From the NCBI GenBank assembly GCA_949128115.1, contig OX421966.1, forward strand, positions 54,929,416-54,993,415: a DNA stretch of 64,000 bases, read 5' to 3'. Source of the DNA: Anaspis maculata (taxonomy: Eukaryota > Arthropoda > Insecta > Coleoptera > Scraptiidae). Every line of letters begins with the position of its first letter. Positions within the stretch are counted from its first letter, which is position 1. The notes beneath the pieces were generated by a model. The model saw nothing but the letters and a program-made list of their open reading frames with translations. It was not told the DNA's origin and did not search any database. The position numbers and the translations under genes were made by a program. Shown here in pieces: positions 36,262 to 47,176 of the stretch.

Positions 36262-36464
36262 CCTAAAATACCTGGGCTATCAGAATTTTTTTTAAAAAGT
36301 CGATCCCTGAGTAAGAATGGATTTTTGAGTAAAGTTCTGCATCAAAAGCGAGTCGCCCTGGTCAAAACACGGGCGAGAGGCCTCCTCGGGTGGCAACGTC
36401 CAGGAGAAAGTTTGAAAATTCATAACGTCCGACTGGGAAATGATAGAAAACTACAACTGCAGAC
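36262..36464 (-). repeat. family R fragment
   Basis: AGTCGATCCCTGAGTAAG through GGTGGCAACGTCCAGGAG to AACTACAACTGCAG matches 50795-50960 in the same orientation. It stops where the LINE remnant begins. Confidence 0.75.
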
Positions 36465-36479
36465 TTAATTTTCGACTTA

Positions 36480-37938
36480 ATTCAACTAATTTTTTGTGTA
36501 TTATTATCAGCTTTTTTGTTCTTACTCAATAACAAAGCGGAATAAAGTTCTTGCTGTGTGATAGGCTTGTCAAAGAAAGGATGCCTGGCATCGAAAAATA
36601 ACGGAGAATCCGTTATCAAACCTTCTTTATGGTAAAAATGTCGGTAAAAAGCCTCCCATTTATCTACACTTTTTTATGAGACACGCAATTTCTTGATTTG
36701 AACGTTTCAACAATTTTCCAGAAAGAACTTGGAAAGTTTTCAGCTCCCAATTTGGCTTTTAATTTGAAGTCATATTCTCGCTTTTTTTTATTGATAGTTC
36801 TCCTATACTCCTGTTTTGCTAGATGGTACAATTTCAAACAGCTCGACGAAAAAATCCATTTTTCTTACACTCACTAAATTTAGATGTTACATTTTTTCTT
36901 GCATTTTTACATTGAAGGTTGAACCACGGTTGATTTTTTGATTGCTTCGGGAGATGTACTGGCTTTCGTGTCATTCCCAAGAAAAATGAAGTCTCATGTA
37001 TAGCTGTGAGAAAGTTCTCTGATATTTCGTTTAATGTGTGACTAGGAAAGTCAAAATCCATCCTCTATGACTGAGAAAAGATGTGAGCATACGATACCTG
37101 CCGATCCCATCCCATGCAACCACTTTCTCCTGGTTCCTCGGAGGTGTTACGTTTTGCTTGTCAGTCCAACTACAAGAATCAAACTTGAATTCACAAATAC
37201 ACGGCAAATGATCAGAACATAGCGTAAAATCGCCCACTAAAAAGTCATTCAGATTCACCACGCTTCCACCCACGCCTCCAAAACAAATCAGCCGACCCAA
37301 ACTGTCAGACTGCGATCTACCATTTAAAACTACGTATCCAAGGTCTTCCATTGCTTCGGCCAAAAGTGTTCCTCTAAAATCACTATCGCTATCCATGGAC
37401 GCCCTTTTTAAACTAAACTCACCCACATCTATTCCATCGTCCTCCAGAAAACTGTTCAATAACCCGATTTTCCCGTTAAAATCTCTGCCCATGATTATAT
37501 AGTCTGAAGGATAACAAATTGACATTTCCCTTATGATATCTTCCATAAAAGATATTCATGTATGACTTCAACATCATCGGCATTGTATAATGATTTCGAA
37601 ACACAAATTAGAATCCCCCCGCTAGCTGTCCCTCTTGTTTTATCCTTAACTGCCGCGCAATAGAACAGGTGGTAATCTTCCAAATGATCGGGCAAGATAC
37701 CTAAAGTCGAGGTTAAAAAAGTTTCACTAATACCAGTTATACTCAGTTTTTAAAAATTTTCAACTTCAACACTATTAAGTCTAACAACATTGTCAATTCC
37801 TCGCGAATTCCAAAAACACAGGTTCAGAGGATCTTTGATTTTCTCTCTTCTCTTCATCTTTCTTGATTTTGATTTTTCAAGTTTTCGTTTTTGGAACAAG
37901 TTCACCACTTTTTGCATCCCAGAACAGCCATTCACCAT
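36480..37938 (-). pseudogene. LINE ORF2: endonuclease plus linker, broken
   Basis: The N-terminus in one frame has LNLCFWNSRGIDNV (about 37830), the usual first motif of these APE-type endonucleases. A second frame (37546-37031) has IIMGRDFNGKIG, VVLNGRSQSDSLGR and CSDHLPCICEF, corresponding to the D-F-N and S-D-H catalytic blocks. A third frame (37061-36834) has QPWFNLQCKNARKNV, typical of the stretch between endonuclease and RT. In intact elements this enzyme nicks target DNA to prime reverse transcription. Frame changes at about 37700 and 37050 and the lack of RT make it non-functional. Confidence 0.8.
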
Positions 37939-38415
37939 CTGGTCTTCGTTTTTGGTAGCCTATCTTCACTTCTCTTCCTCCTTCTTCATATCCTATAGTG
38001 GTTCTTTTCAGGTTGAACTGGATCGCACTTCCTTTCTTCGTTAGATCGTGATTGGTAAACAAGTCGGACCCCTTCAACTGTTTCGTATTCTTCATTACTT
38101 TCATCTTTTCTCCCCAGTCTTTGAACTGAACCACAACCGAACGTCTGGCGGGTTTTCCGAAATTGTATAGTATTTTATTTCGGTCCTGATGCCCAACCGT
38201 TCGTCGAACATTTTTTCTATTGCTTCTTCACTCTCCCCTTGTCGTTCTCCGAGGCCAGCAATCACTGCATTGTTCCTTCTTTCTCTTGTCTCCTCTTCTC
38301 CTGCTTTAGTTCCAAGCAATAAATTCTTTCTTCTAGCATTTCTTCAACTGTTTTCCACTCCGTCGTTCTTTCTCTCAAGTTTTTCTTCAAATCAGCCACC
38401 ATAGAGTTTGTATGT
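37877..38415 (-). pseudogene. LINE ORF1 remnant
   Basis: Three consecutive frames cover it. MVADLKKNLRERT with a charged, coiled-coil-like stretch lies near 38402-38290. ETRERRNNAVIAGLGERQGE lies near 38290, an ORF1 RNA-binding start seen in many insect LINEs. QLKGSDLFTNHDLTKKG and VKIGYQKRRPDGEW lie at 38080-37930. The order is right, but the two frame changes break it. Confidence 0.7.
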
Positions 38416-38424
38416 ATATTGTCT

Positions 38425-39345
38425 GGGACTGGGACCAAATCTGGCAAGAAGCAACACAACAAAAAAAGTCAAACTAAGTATGCAGTTGCAATCTTCCACC
38501 ATTTTCCAGTCGAGCGATGATAATTTTTAAAATTACTCCTAGCCGTTGCCACCCGAGTGGGCCTCTCGCCCGTATTTTGACCAGACGACTCGCCTTTGAC
38601 GCAGGACTCCGCTCAAAAATTCATTCCTGCTCGATGATCGACTTTTTTCAAAAAAGTCAAACTGATATCGAAAGTATATTGGATTAGGCGTCGTAGAGAC
38701 CCATTTGCAAAATAATAATAATGATAATAACATTAATAATAATAAATGGTCTCTATTCCAAGAAGAAAAAAATCCCTTTGGCACGGTTCCGGTTTTCTGA
38801 CGGTAATTTTTTCAAAATGAAATTGGTACGTTCTGTGAATTTGAAAGAACTGCAATGCCAACTTTGACATGCGGTGAGCCCATATACCTGGTGAGCCCCA
38901 CGAAATATTCATTTTAGTTGCAGACATACTTGGTATGAAAGTTGGAGAAAAGATTGAAATAATTTCAGAGAAAAAAATTATCGGAATCAGACACACGATT
39001 TCCGAGTTTTCATCTCTGAAAAAACCCAAAATTTTCCAACTTTTTATCCTCGTTTTTATCCCGTGAACAGATTTTCACCGTTTTTTTTTAGCAAGAGGTT
39101 ACTGGCTTTTCTTGAACATTTTCCAGTAATTTTTTTACCATTTCCCTGTTGAAAGTATAAAACAGGCTAGGGTTATCGAAATCAGACTTGAATGATGAAG
39201 CTTAAAGTGAAGCCGTAATTGACGATCTTCATAATAAGATGATTTGGAGAAAGATTTGAGGTTTTCCCGAAGGTTTTCCCGAGGGTTTTTCCGAAAAATT
39301 CAAATTCTCAAAATTTTCTGCAAATTATTCCTAATCTTTCTGTGG
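38425..39345 (+). repeat. family R copy without the GT end
   Basis: It begins at CTGGGACCAAATCTGGC and proceeds through CTAGCCGTTGCCACCC, TTCCGGTTTTCTGACGG and AAAAAACCCAAAATTTTCC to TTGAGGTTTTCCCG. The reverse complement of 50165-50950 matches it along its length. An AAT-type microsatellite (38715-38745) interrupts it and is not in the other copies. Confidence 0.8.
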
Positions 39346-40841
39346 TGCCAGTTTCAGTGACATAGCTGATGACGTCCAAATTCTAGGTCCTTCAACTTTG
39401 GAGACACAACTTCCAAAAACAATTTGACAAACGAAACTTTTTTTCCAAAGTTAGCTAAAGCCTGTCATTGGACAGACACTAGACGTCTTGTCACCAGACT
39501 GCAAGAATCATGCCCTTTGCTGTTCTGGAGGACTTGAGAGGTCTTCTAGAGTTCTTGTTCTAGGGATACAAAATCCAAATTCCAAATTCCATCAAATCCT
39601 CCCTGCCAAGTTATCTTGCATTGAACCAATTTTTTTTTTCAAATTTGTTGGTACCTACTTTCAAGGTTGATGAAATGAAAATTTGAATTTTGACACGAAT
39701 GACGGGTTAAGCATTATTTTTGATTATTTTGAAGATAAGGTCTGTGAGGGTTCTTGAAACGACATCCTGCTTACGCTAGTAACCAAATAAAGTCACAAAG
39801 ACTGCTCACGTGAAAGCTCTCCTCTACGACCCTAAAAGCTTATCGGCCCTTCCTGTGCAGGTTGTCGCCCTCAGTTTTACCCTAATAACAAAAAGAGCAA
39901 GGGTAAAAGCTGTGAATATTCGAAAATTGTTGAAAACGTACCGGCTTCATTTTCTTGTTGGTATTGTTGTTTACGGAACAAATTTTGGCGATTGTACCAA
40001 TCATTGATATTGTTTAACACATCATTGCCTTGGGTGCGCTCGTAAAATACCATTATTTTCAGTAAATATTTGTTACCCAGCCGCCTGTTGCAAGGTTACA
40101 ATAATAATTATAACAGCTGAATTACGCCATATCTACCAGATTAAATATTGCAAATTATTGTGTTTTTGGTACATAAGTGAAACATTTTTGAAAATTCGGA
40201 AAACAACCGTAAATTTGAATGAAATTTTATGTGAGTTCTAAGGCGTCTGTCCTAGCGAGCTAGAATCTGTAGAAAAATTTTACAAGGCTCATCTTTCAAA
40301 ATAAGTAGATACCTGATTATAAATTATCAATACAAAAATATCAAAGAACAGGTGTAGTAGAGAGCTGAACTGATGTTTTTTTCACAGTTTCTTTATACAG
40401 TAAAAAAACTGTTGGTAGGTAGGTACTCATCAACTCTCAAAGTTTTCGCTTCGATGTTGCAGCCACCAGGTTCATCAAAGGGGTCAAAATAAAATATCTG
40501 AGTATTACATCAAAGCGACAGTACAACCTAATCTTTTATTTTTTCAAGCCGAAGCACCTCGCAGTATAACGTTACGTGGATGGCATAAAGACATCAAACG
40601 GATCCAATAAGCGCGTGAATGTTTCTGCAGGCTCGCTACATCAACATGTTCTCCTTTTCACCATTTCGCTTTTTCTTGCTTGACGCTTGAAAATTGGTCC
40701 TTCGAGCCAAATGCAATTGAAACTTCAAGCTACCTGTCTACAAATACAAAAACGGCTTCATAGATCCGAATCGATTAATTTCCTATTCAATCTTGCCAAA
40801 GCGCGCCGGCGAAATCGCCATTTTTCATAAAGCAGCGTGTA
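39346..40841. other. unassigned
   Basis: AT-rich sequence with no supported gene, RNA or repeat end. Confidence 0.4.
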
Positions 40842-42289
40842 TACAGGGTGTCCGTTTTTCGAGGCTAAGCATGGGTATTTCGCTTATCTTGAGAGATACA
40901 AAGTCGGTTAAATTAGGAAAAAGTTGCGCATTTTCATGGCGATCAATGATCCAAAAAGAAATTTGACGTATCAATTTTAGTTTTTGAGATATCGTGAGAA
41001 AACAGGAATTTGAATTTTTGTTTTTATTTTTTATTCAAAAAACGGTTAAAGGTGGCCTTTTCTAATCTAGACATTGTGAGGGCACTTTTTCAAGGGGAAT
41101 TCAAAGCTGCCAAAATCTTTATTCTAGCTTTCAAAACAACCGAGATACGACGTTCAACTTTTTGCTCTAATGGGCGCCATATTGGATTTTGGTATTTTTG
41201 AATACGGTATTCTTTTCTGGTTACAACGATGCGCCACATGTCACTGTTGAATAAATGTTTAACATTGTGGTATTCCCCCTTTGTTTTGTTTATACGTTGG
41301 TACCTGAAGTAGGTACGGTCGTTGACGTTCGTAGCGTTTGCCGCGGAGAGAGGGAGATGGCGCTGTGCTAGGCGGGGCCGGGCGAGCGGCAGCCGCGGGC
41401 AGACGGAGAAGAGAATCAGCTGTGGTGAGGAACACGTGATTTTCCAGTGCAACTGTGCGTCGGTTTCTCCTAACTCAAGGTCGGTCTTTCTTTGATTATT
41501 GTATCGTATTTTGGCTTCCACCCACTCACCAAATCATGCATTTCGATACCTATTTTGTCCGCGAAATTATTGTACATAACCCGAAACTCTTTGTTCTCTG
41601 TGTTCTCCACGGGATTGCATAACCCGCAGTTTTTCCCCTTTGAAATCAAGGTGCTTCGCACTGCTTTGAATTTTGTGTAATTTATCTACTCCCAAATGAT
41701 CTCAATGTTGACGGCAAAAGCCGTAAATCCAAAATGGGTGTGCTTTTTGCGCGCTCATGACGCGACCTCAAGGCCGCGCTATCGCGCGTACTTCGAGGTT
41801 TCATTAATTGTTTCTTTTCCACAAGTTACGTCACAAACAGTAAGACGACAAAAAGAAACTCCGCTACGCCCAAATCAGCCGCTAAGTAGAGAACAGTACT
41901 TTTGATGATTCATTCTCATTTCATTGTTCATTGCCGGGTTATACCTGAAAGTAAACGAAGGAAAGAAGACTTGCACGCTTCTCCGTGTCCTGGGGGGGGG
42001 GTCCCACCTGCCCGTATGAATCTGCCTTGTTGAATCTACTAACCTTTCTTTATTTGTGGGGAAATTATGTAAAACGACGAAGAGAGGGTCACAGGTTGGC
42101 TCGAGTCGATTTTCTTGTATTTACTGTTATTTCTTGTATGTGATTACTGTTTACTAACCATTGTTCTGTTTTGAATGTAAGTATGTATCTGTGGGGTTTT
42201 TGATAGGTAACTGCTGGGGAATTTCGGGCGAATGCGTTATAGATACTTCTTCCTTCCAATTGCTTGCAAAGAGTATGACCAACTTTCAA

Positions 42290-42535
42290 CTTCTCTACTT
42301 ATTTATCTCTCACCTGTTTCTTGTTTATTCATCTACCTGTTTATCTCTCATTTGTTTTTGTTTATTCACCTACACCATTACTTATCATTTGTTTCTTGCT
42401 GATTTATTCACTTGTTTACTGATCATTTGTTTCCTGCTAATTTATCTACTTGTTTACTGATCATTTGTTTCTTGCTGATCTATTCACTTGTTTACCGATC
42501 GTTTCTTTATTGTTTATTTATCTATCAATTTGACT
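42290..42535. repeat. T-rich minisatellite of about 38-40 bp
   Basis: Units such as CTTGTTTACTGATCATTTGT followed by TTCTTGCTGATTTATTCA recur about five times with drift. This explains the leucine-rich frame read through it, which is not a gene. Confidence 0.8.
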
Positions 42536-43262
42536 CTTTTTGTTTGTGGAAATGTAACATTAATTGCTGAGCGTAAAGTTTCCTTTTGTTGTTACGTAAA
42601 TAACTTCTGAACGAAGCAAACGTTTCAAAGAGGTTCAAGCACCGATTCACGCTGACTTGATCAATGCATAACTGGAGTGACTTTTCTGTCATTTCATCAA
42701 GACTCATTCACACTTGACTTTTGTTCAGATCATTTAAGAAGGGATTTTTCAGCAATCAACCAGGCAATACGCAGGGGTTTCTTTGACGTGCTCTTCCCAT
42801 GTGTGCCTGTCAGCGAATACATCACTTTTTCATTGCGATCAAATTGACAGTTTGACCTGTTTCATGATTTCTTGTTTTGTTTTGTTAATCTGATTTTGTG
42901 TTCATTTCATTGTTGTAAATTCCTGCATTGTCTAAATAATTTGTAATGACTTTTCTTGTTTCATTTGTTTGTGTTTGGTTGTTCTCTATTCTTGTTTTGT
43001 CACTTTTAACTGTCAATTCCTTGTTGTTATGTGTTCTGAGAAAAGAAACAAATTCATTCAAAAACATTGCAATTGGTTTTCAATAAACATTCATTTTGCT
43101 TGCATTTCAATCGCGTTTCATTCAAGGATCAAACCTCATCCCCAACGACACATTCTCATCTCGAGTAAGAACTTAACACAACGTAGGTAAAATGTAAACG
43201 ACGTGGGGAAGAGAAGAAACAACGACGATCACTGCCAGCATCGAAAAGAGGGTTACACTACA

Positions 43263-43380
43263 GAAATGGGTGCCGTGACCAGGATATACTACAGAAGTGG
43301 TGCCAAGACCGGGGCTACATTACAGAGTGGAGCCGTGACCAGGAGGATACACTACAGAATGGTGCCGTGACCAGGATGAT
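43263..43380 (+). repeat. four tandem LTR-end plus tRNA-His primer-site modules
   Basis: Modules start at primer-site positions 43267, 43298, 43328 and 43360, a period of 30-32 bp. The best one, TGGTGCCGTGACCAGGAT at 43360-43377, matches the complement of the 3' end of animal tRNA-His as I know it. The others carry one to four changes. Each is preceded by a short LTR-like end, ACTACAGAA or similar. Confidence 0.8.
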
Positions 43381-43906
43381 GTCGAGAGCTGAGTACACTA
43401 CAACATTTACGTTTTTTTCATTGTCGGTGCTGTTTTTGTTTCCAAAGCACTCTTTGAAAAATAAAAAAATAATGTTTTGCTCAAAAGCATGAATCCAACA
43501 GTGGCATGTGACACATCGTTGTAACCAGAAAAAAATATCGTATTCAAAAATGTCAAAATCCAATATGGCGCCCATAAGAGAAAAAAAAGTTGAATGTCAT
43601 ATCTCGGTTGTTTTGAAAGCTAGAATGAAGATTTTGGCAACAATGAATTTCCCTTGGAAAAGTGCCTACACAATGTCTTGATTAGAAAAGGCTACCTTCA
43701 ACCGTTTATCAAATAAAAAATTGAAACAAAAATTAAATTTTTTTGTTTTTTCTCGATATCTCGAAAACTGAAACTGACAGGTCAAATATCTTCTTGGATC
43801 ATTGATCGTCATGAAAATTCGCAACTTTTTTCTAATTTAACCAACTCTGTATCTCTAAAGATAAGCGAGATACCCATGCTTAGCCTCGAAAAACGGACAC
43901 CCTGTA

Positions 43907-45626
43907 TGCCGCGAGTTCTGTCATGGCGAACGGAAGAAGAACGAAAAAGACACGAATATCGCCCCCGTCCAGGCGCGCCAGAGGATTCGATATTTCGAAT
44001 TTCCGCAAGTAGATTAAAAAAGCATTCGTACGGCAACAACAACCTAAATCGGGCTTTCACACTCGCTCACTGCCAACACAAAGTCGGCGGCAGAGAGGCA
44101 GAAAGGCTCTCCGTGGTGGGACTTGAGGTTGAGGGTCGCGTCGGGACGCGGCCGGGCGTCGCGAAATCCCCCGTGCGGAATCCAAATTGACTCGGACTGG
44201 AAATGGGGGGTTTGGGGAGAGATATGATGGATCCGTGTGGGTTCGATCCGTTCAAAAGCTGGCGAAGACAAGTCTGGGAGGTGGATGATTAAAGCCCAGA
44301 GGGGAAAAAGAATTTTCGACAATTGAGGCTGAAACACTTGCTTAATGTTCTAGATGTCAGCTGATTGTATAGCGATGATATTATACTGGTTTGATAATCA
44401 AATTTTTATGTTTGGAAATTGATTTTTGACATTATTCTTCGTTAATTTTTTGAATGGTTTGATTTCACCTCAATTAAATGTGACATTCTAAATATAACTA
44501 CGGTGGCGAGCACATAACTGTAAATACTCATATAGATTCTGTCAATATTTCAATTAAACCTACGGCCTTATTTTGACTGGAGAAGATAATATCGTAGGAA
44601 CTCTAGAACCACGTAGTTACCTCAAATCACATTCACGAGGTACCTACTTACATACCTATGTAAATACCTATGTATTTTATATTTTTTCGATTAAAATTCA
44701 TACCGGATCGAGTTTTCCAAACGACATTCTTATACTTTGTGGAGATTATTAGATTGCCATGCTGTGCCCGCCAGAACACAGTTTCCACCGTGCTGTAATG
44801 TAACGGGGAAAATCGTATAGTAAGAAAATCCGTCACGATGTCACATTCGCATAATTATTTGTGGGGAATATTATTGATGAAAATAGATATGTATTTATTG
44901 TATTAGGGGTATGAGTAAGACTTCATGTGACGGAGAATGGGAGTTTAAGCGCCGAGCGCAGCGAGAAAAGAAACAAAAGAAGTCTAATCGTGGAAAAATC
45001 ATGTCGAAAGTATTCTGCCCTTTGAGTGACTCATAATAATAACAATAATAATAATGATTGATAATGAGAGAAACAAGATGATACAAACCGTTAGGGAGCG
45101 GAGCGGGAGTACGTAAAGAACACCTCTTCGAACATTGTTTGCTGATTCATATCTATAGAAGTTTCACCTCTTCCGAGGGTGACTATGGTCACGCACCCAC
45201 GTTTTTTTTTATTGGCCTAATCCATAGTATGGTTGAAAATGATGTACCCGTATTTTTTCTTTTTCCCTTTTTTTTTGGCTTTGACTGCTTTAAATGAGGC
45301 TTTGATCTACGCGGTAAGTACCTACCTGCCTGTTGCCTCAATCAATTTTGGGTGAACGCTGTAACAGAATCATTAGTCACGCGAGAACAAACCGGATGCT
45401 TCTCTAAGTGAAAATCCCATGCATGACAATAATCAACAGTAGGTAAATTCGCTTGTACTTGGCATGCAGGCAAGTCTTGAATGTCACTTGCTGGGCTAGA
45501 TCGAAAGAAATTCTTGCTCTTACTCTCTAAACGCGATCAAATTCTTGTGGATGGCCACTCAACCGCTCCGGAAATGGTTTTTCGAATGAAAGCCCCAGGT
45601 TTCTTATGTAAAACTGCTCTTTCATA
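43907..45626. other. unassigned, GC-rich at its left end
   Basis: 43910-44240 is CpG-rich with overlapping frames on both strands; none has a motif. 44930-45110 includes an AAT-type microsatellite near 45035-45055. A 128-codon plus-strand frame (45481-45867) runs into the Tc1 element and is not a gene. Confidence 0.4.
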
Positions 45627-45628
45627 TA

Positions 45629-47174
45629 CACTTCTCAAAACAATTAGAGGATCAGTTGGTTTTGTTCAGTTCAATTTTTTGTTGAACAAAGTAGAGCGAT
45701 GTAACTTTCAGGATATCTTTATTCAACGGTTTTACACACAATTATGCAGCAATTCAACCACTAACGTAGTGAAATTTAACAAAAAATCCATTAATGAACA
45801 AGAATGTAAGATAAAGAATATTACGAAAGGGAAAAAAATTGTTTGTGGCTTAACGAGGTTACGCTAAATTTTCTCAATATCGAGTATTGCCACCCCCAGC
45901 TTGAATCACAGCCGCACATTGTCGCGGCATGCTCAAAATCAGGTTGCAGATGTTTTCTTGGGGAATATCTTGCCATTCCTCTAGTAGAGCAATTTCAAGT
46001 TCTTCGAGAGTTTGGGGAGGTTTTGGCGGTTCCTGATTCGTCTTTTCAACTAATCCCACATGTGTTCGATCGGATTGAGATCCGGACTGCAAGCGGGCCA
46101 AGCCATTCTTCGTATGTTCTGCTCATTTAAGTAATCAGTGACAATCCTTGCGACGTGCGGACGGGCATTGTTGTACATTAAAATGAATTCTTGACGTTCT
46201 GCATGAGATAGAGGTAACACTTGTGTGGCTAGCACCTCATGGATGTAACGCTCTGCGTTTATTGTACCGTTACGAATGATAAGGAGGTCGGTTCGTCCTT
46301 CAATGGAAATGCCTCCCCAGATCATCAGCGAACTACCACCAAATGTAACCATTTCAGTAACCGTGTCAGGGTCGAATCGTTCGCCAAGCCTTCTATACAC
46401 TCTTACTCGTCCATCGTTTGAATGCAAGGCCACTCTGGACTCATCAGTGAACAGAACTTTTCTCCATTGTGGTAGATTCCATCTCAAATGTTCTCTAGCA
46501 AACATGTTGCGTGCTACGCGATGGTTTCTGGTTAATTTAGGCACCTTTGCGGGTCGTCTCAAGTTCAGGCCGACTTCTCACAATCGATTTCGTACGGTCT
46601 GGTCCGAAACCTGCTCCCCCGTTGCCCTTGACTGACCATTTCGTAGAGATTTGGCTGTACTTGTACGATTTCTCAGTACTTGAAGGCGAAGATATTGGTC
46701 AATTTTTGACTAATGTAGACCTTCGTCCACCTTGGCCTGGTCTTCTTGTGACAATTCCTGTCTCTGGGAAGCGATTCCATAATCGTGATATCACACTATG
46801 GGTAACATTACAGTCTCTTGCAACAGCGCGCTGAGAATGGCCCTCTTGTAACAAGGTAATGGCCCTTGTGACTTCTATTGCTGTTAAGTATCTCATTTTG
46901 TGAATTTACACTTGTCAGACTGACAATCATAGCGCCCTTCACTTTAGTTATAGAGAACAATGGAAAATATTGTTGATAAGAATAACACTCATTTTGCTCT
47001 TTGTCCATTATTGGAATTTTTCGTAAAATTGCATTACGATAGTGGTTACATTGCTGCAAAATTTTGTGTTAAACAGTTCAATAAAGATATCCTGAAAGTT
47101 ACATCGCTCTACTTTATTCAACAAAAAAATAAAAGTGAAAAAACCAACTGATCCTCTAATTGTTTTGAGAAGTG
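45629..47174 (-). mobile_element. Tc1-like DNA transposon, decayed
   Basis: CACTTCTCAAAACAATTAGA on the left and its reverse copy ending at 47174 start inverted repeats of about 110 bp with few differences. TA is present on each side (45627-45628, 47175-47176). Length 1546 bp is normal for the family. Between them is one broken transposase on the minus strand. Confidence 0.95.
45874..46896 (-). pseudogene. Tc1-like transposase, frameshifted
   Basis: The N-terminal helix-turn-helix reads MRYLTAIEVTRAITLLQ and CNVTHSVISRLWNRF, followed by a GRRST linker. A frame change and an in-frame stop separate it from the catalytic part (46562-46050), with VLFTDES for the first Asp, then MIWGGIS, then MYNNARPHVA and SPDLNPIEHMWD. 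The spacing of the last two is 34, the DD34E pattern. At the second catalytic position an Asn stands where Asp is expected. The C-terminal part (to 45874) is back in the first frame. In an intact element the enzyme cuts at the ends and inserts at TA. This one is dead. Confidence 0.92.
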
Positions 47175-47176
47175 TA

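Larger units (their letters stand above)
36465..38415 (-). mobile_element. decayed non-LTR retrotransposon (LINE)
   Basis: Reading leftwards from about 38415, the pieces are an ORF1 coiled-coil and RNA-binding region, an endonuclease domain and the linker leading to reverse transcriptase. The pieces are in several frames. Sequence stops near 36465, just at the start of where RT motifs should appear, so the RT core and 3' end are missing. No target duplication was found. It lies between two family R fragments that face opposite ways. The clade was not decided. Confidence 0.8.
41266..43402 (+). mobile_element. LTR remnant with four tandem primer sites
   Basis: TGTGGTATTCCCCC at 41266 and GTACACTACA ending at 43402 give TG...CA tips, flanked by ACAT at 41262-41265 and 43403-43406. 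A likely full LTR is 41266-43262, ending TTACACTACA. It is followed by four modules that join an ACTACA-type LTR end to a tRNA-His-type primer site. A GC-rich patch (41330-41410) and a T-rich minisatellite lie inside. No gag or pol remains. BEL/Pao or gypsy cannot be separated on this evidence. Confidence 0.7.
40844..43904. mobile_element. foldback FB3 (CAGGGTG ends, TA target)
   Basis: CAGGGTGTCCGTTTTTCGAG at 40844 faces CTCGAAAAACGGACACCCTG ending at 43904, with TA on both sides. Arms of about 400 bp share GCATGGGTATTTCGCTTATC, GGGCGCCATATTGGATTTTG and similar blocks. The loop is occupied by an LTR-derived insertion (41266-43402). No transposase is present. Confidence 0.87.

Noticed and set aside
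42161..42460. Leucine- and isoleucine-rich frame resembling a membrane protein
   Set aside because: It is a translation of the T-rich minisatellite; hydrophobicity follows from composition.
44044..44337. Overlapping frames in a GC-rich stretch
   Set aside because: Frames on both strands come from low stop density; none has a recognised motif.
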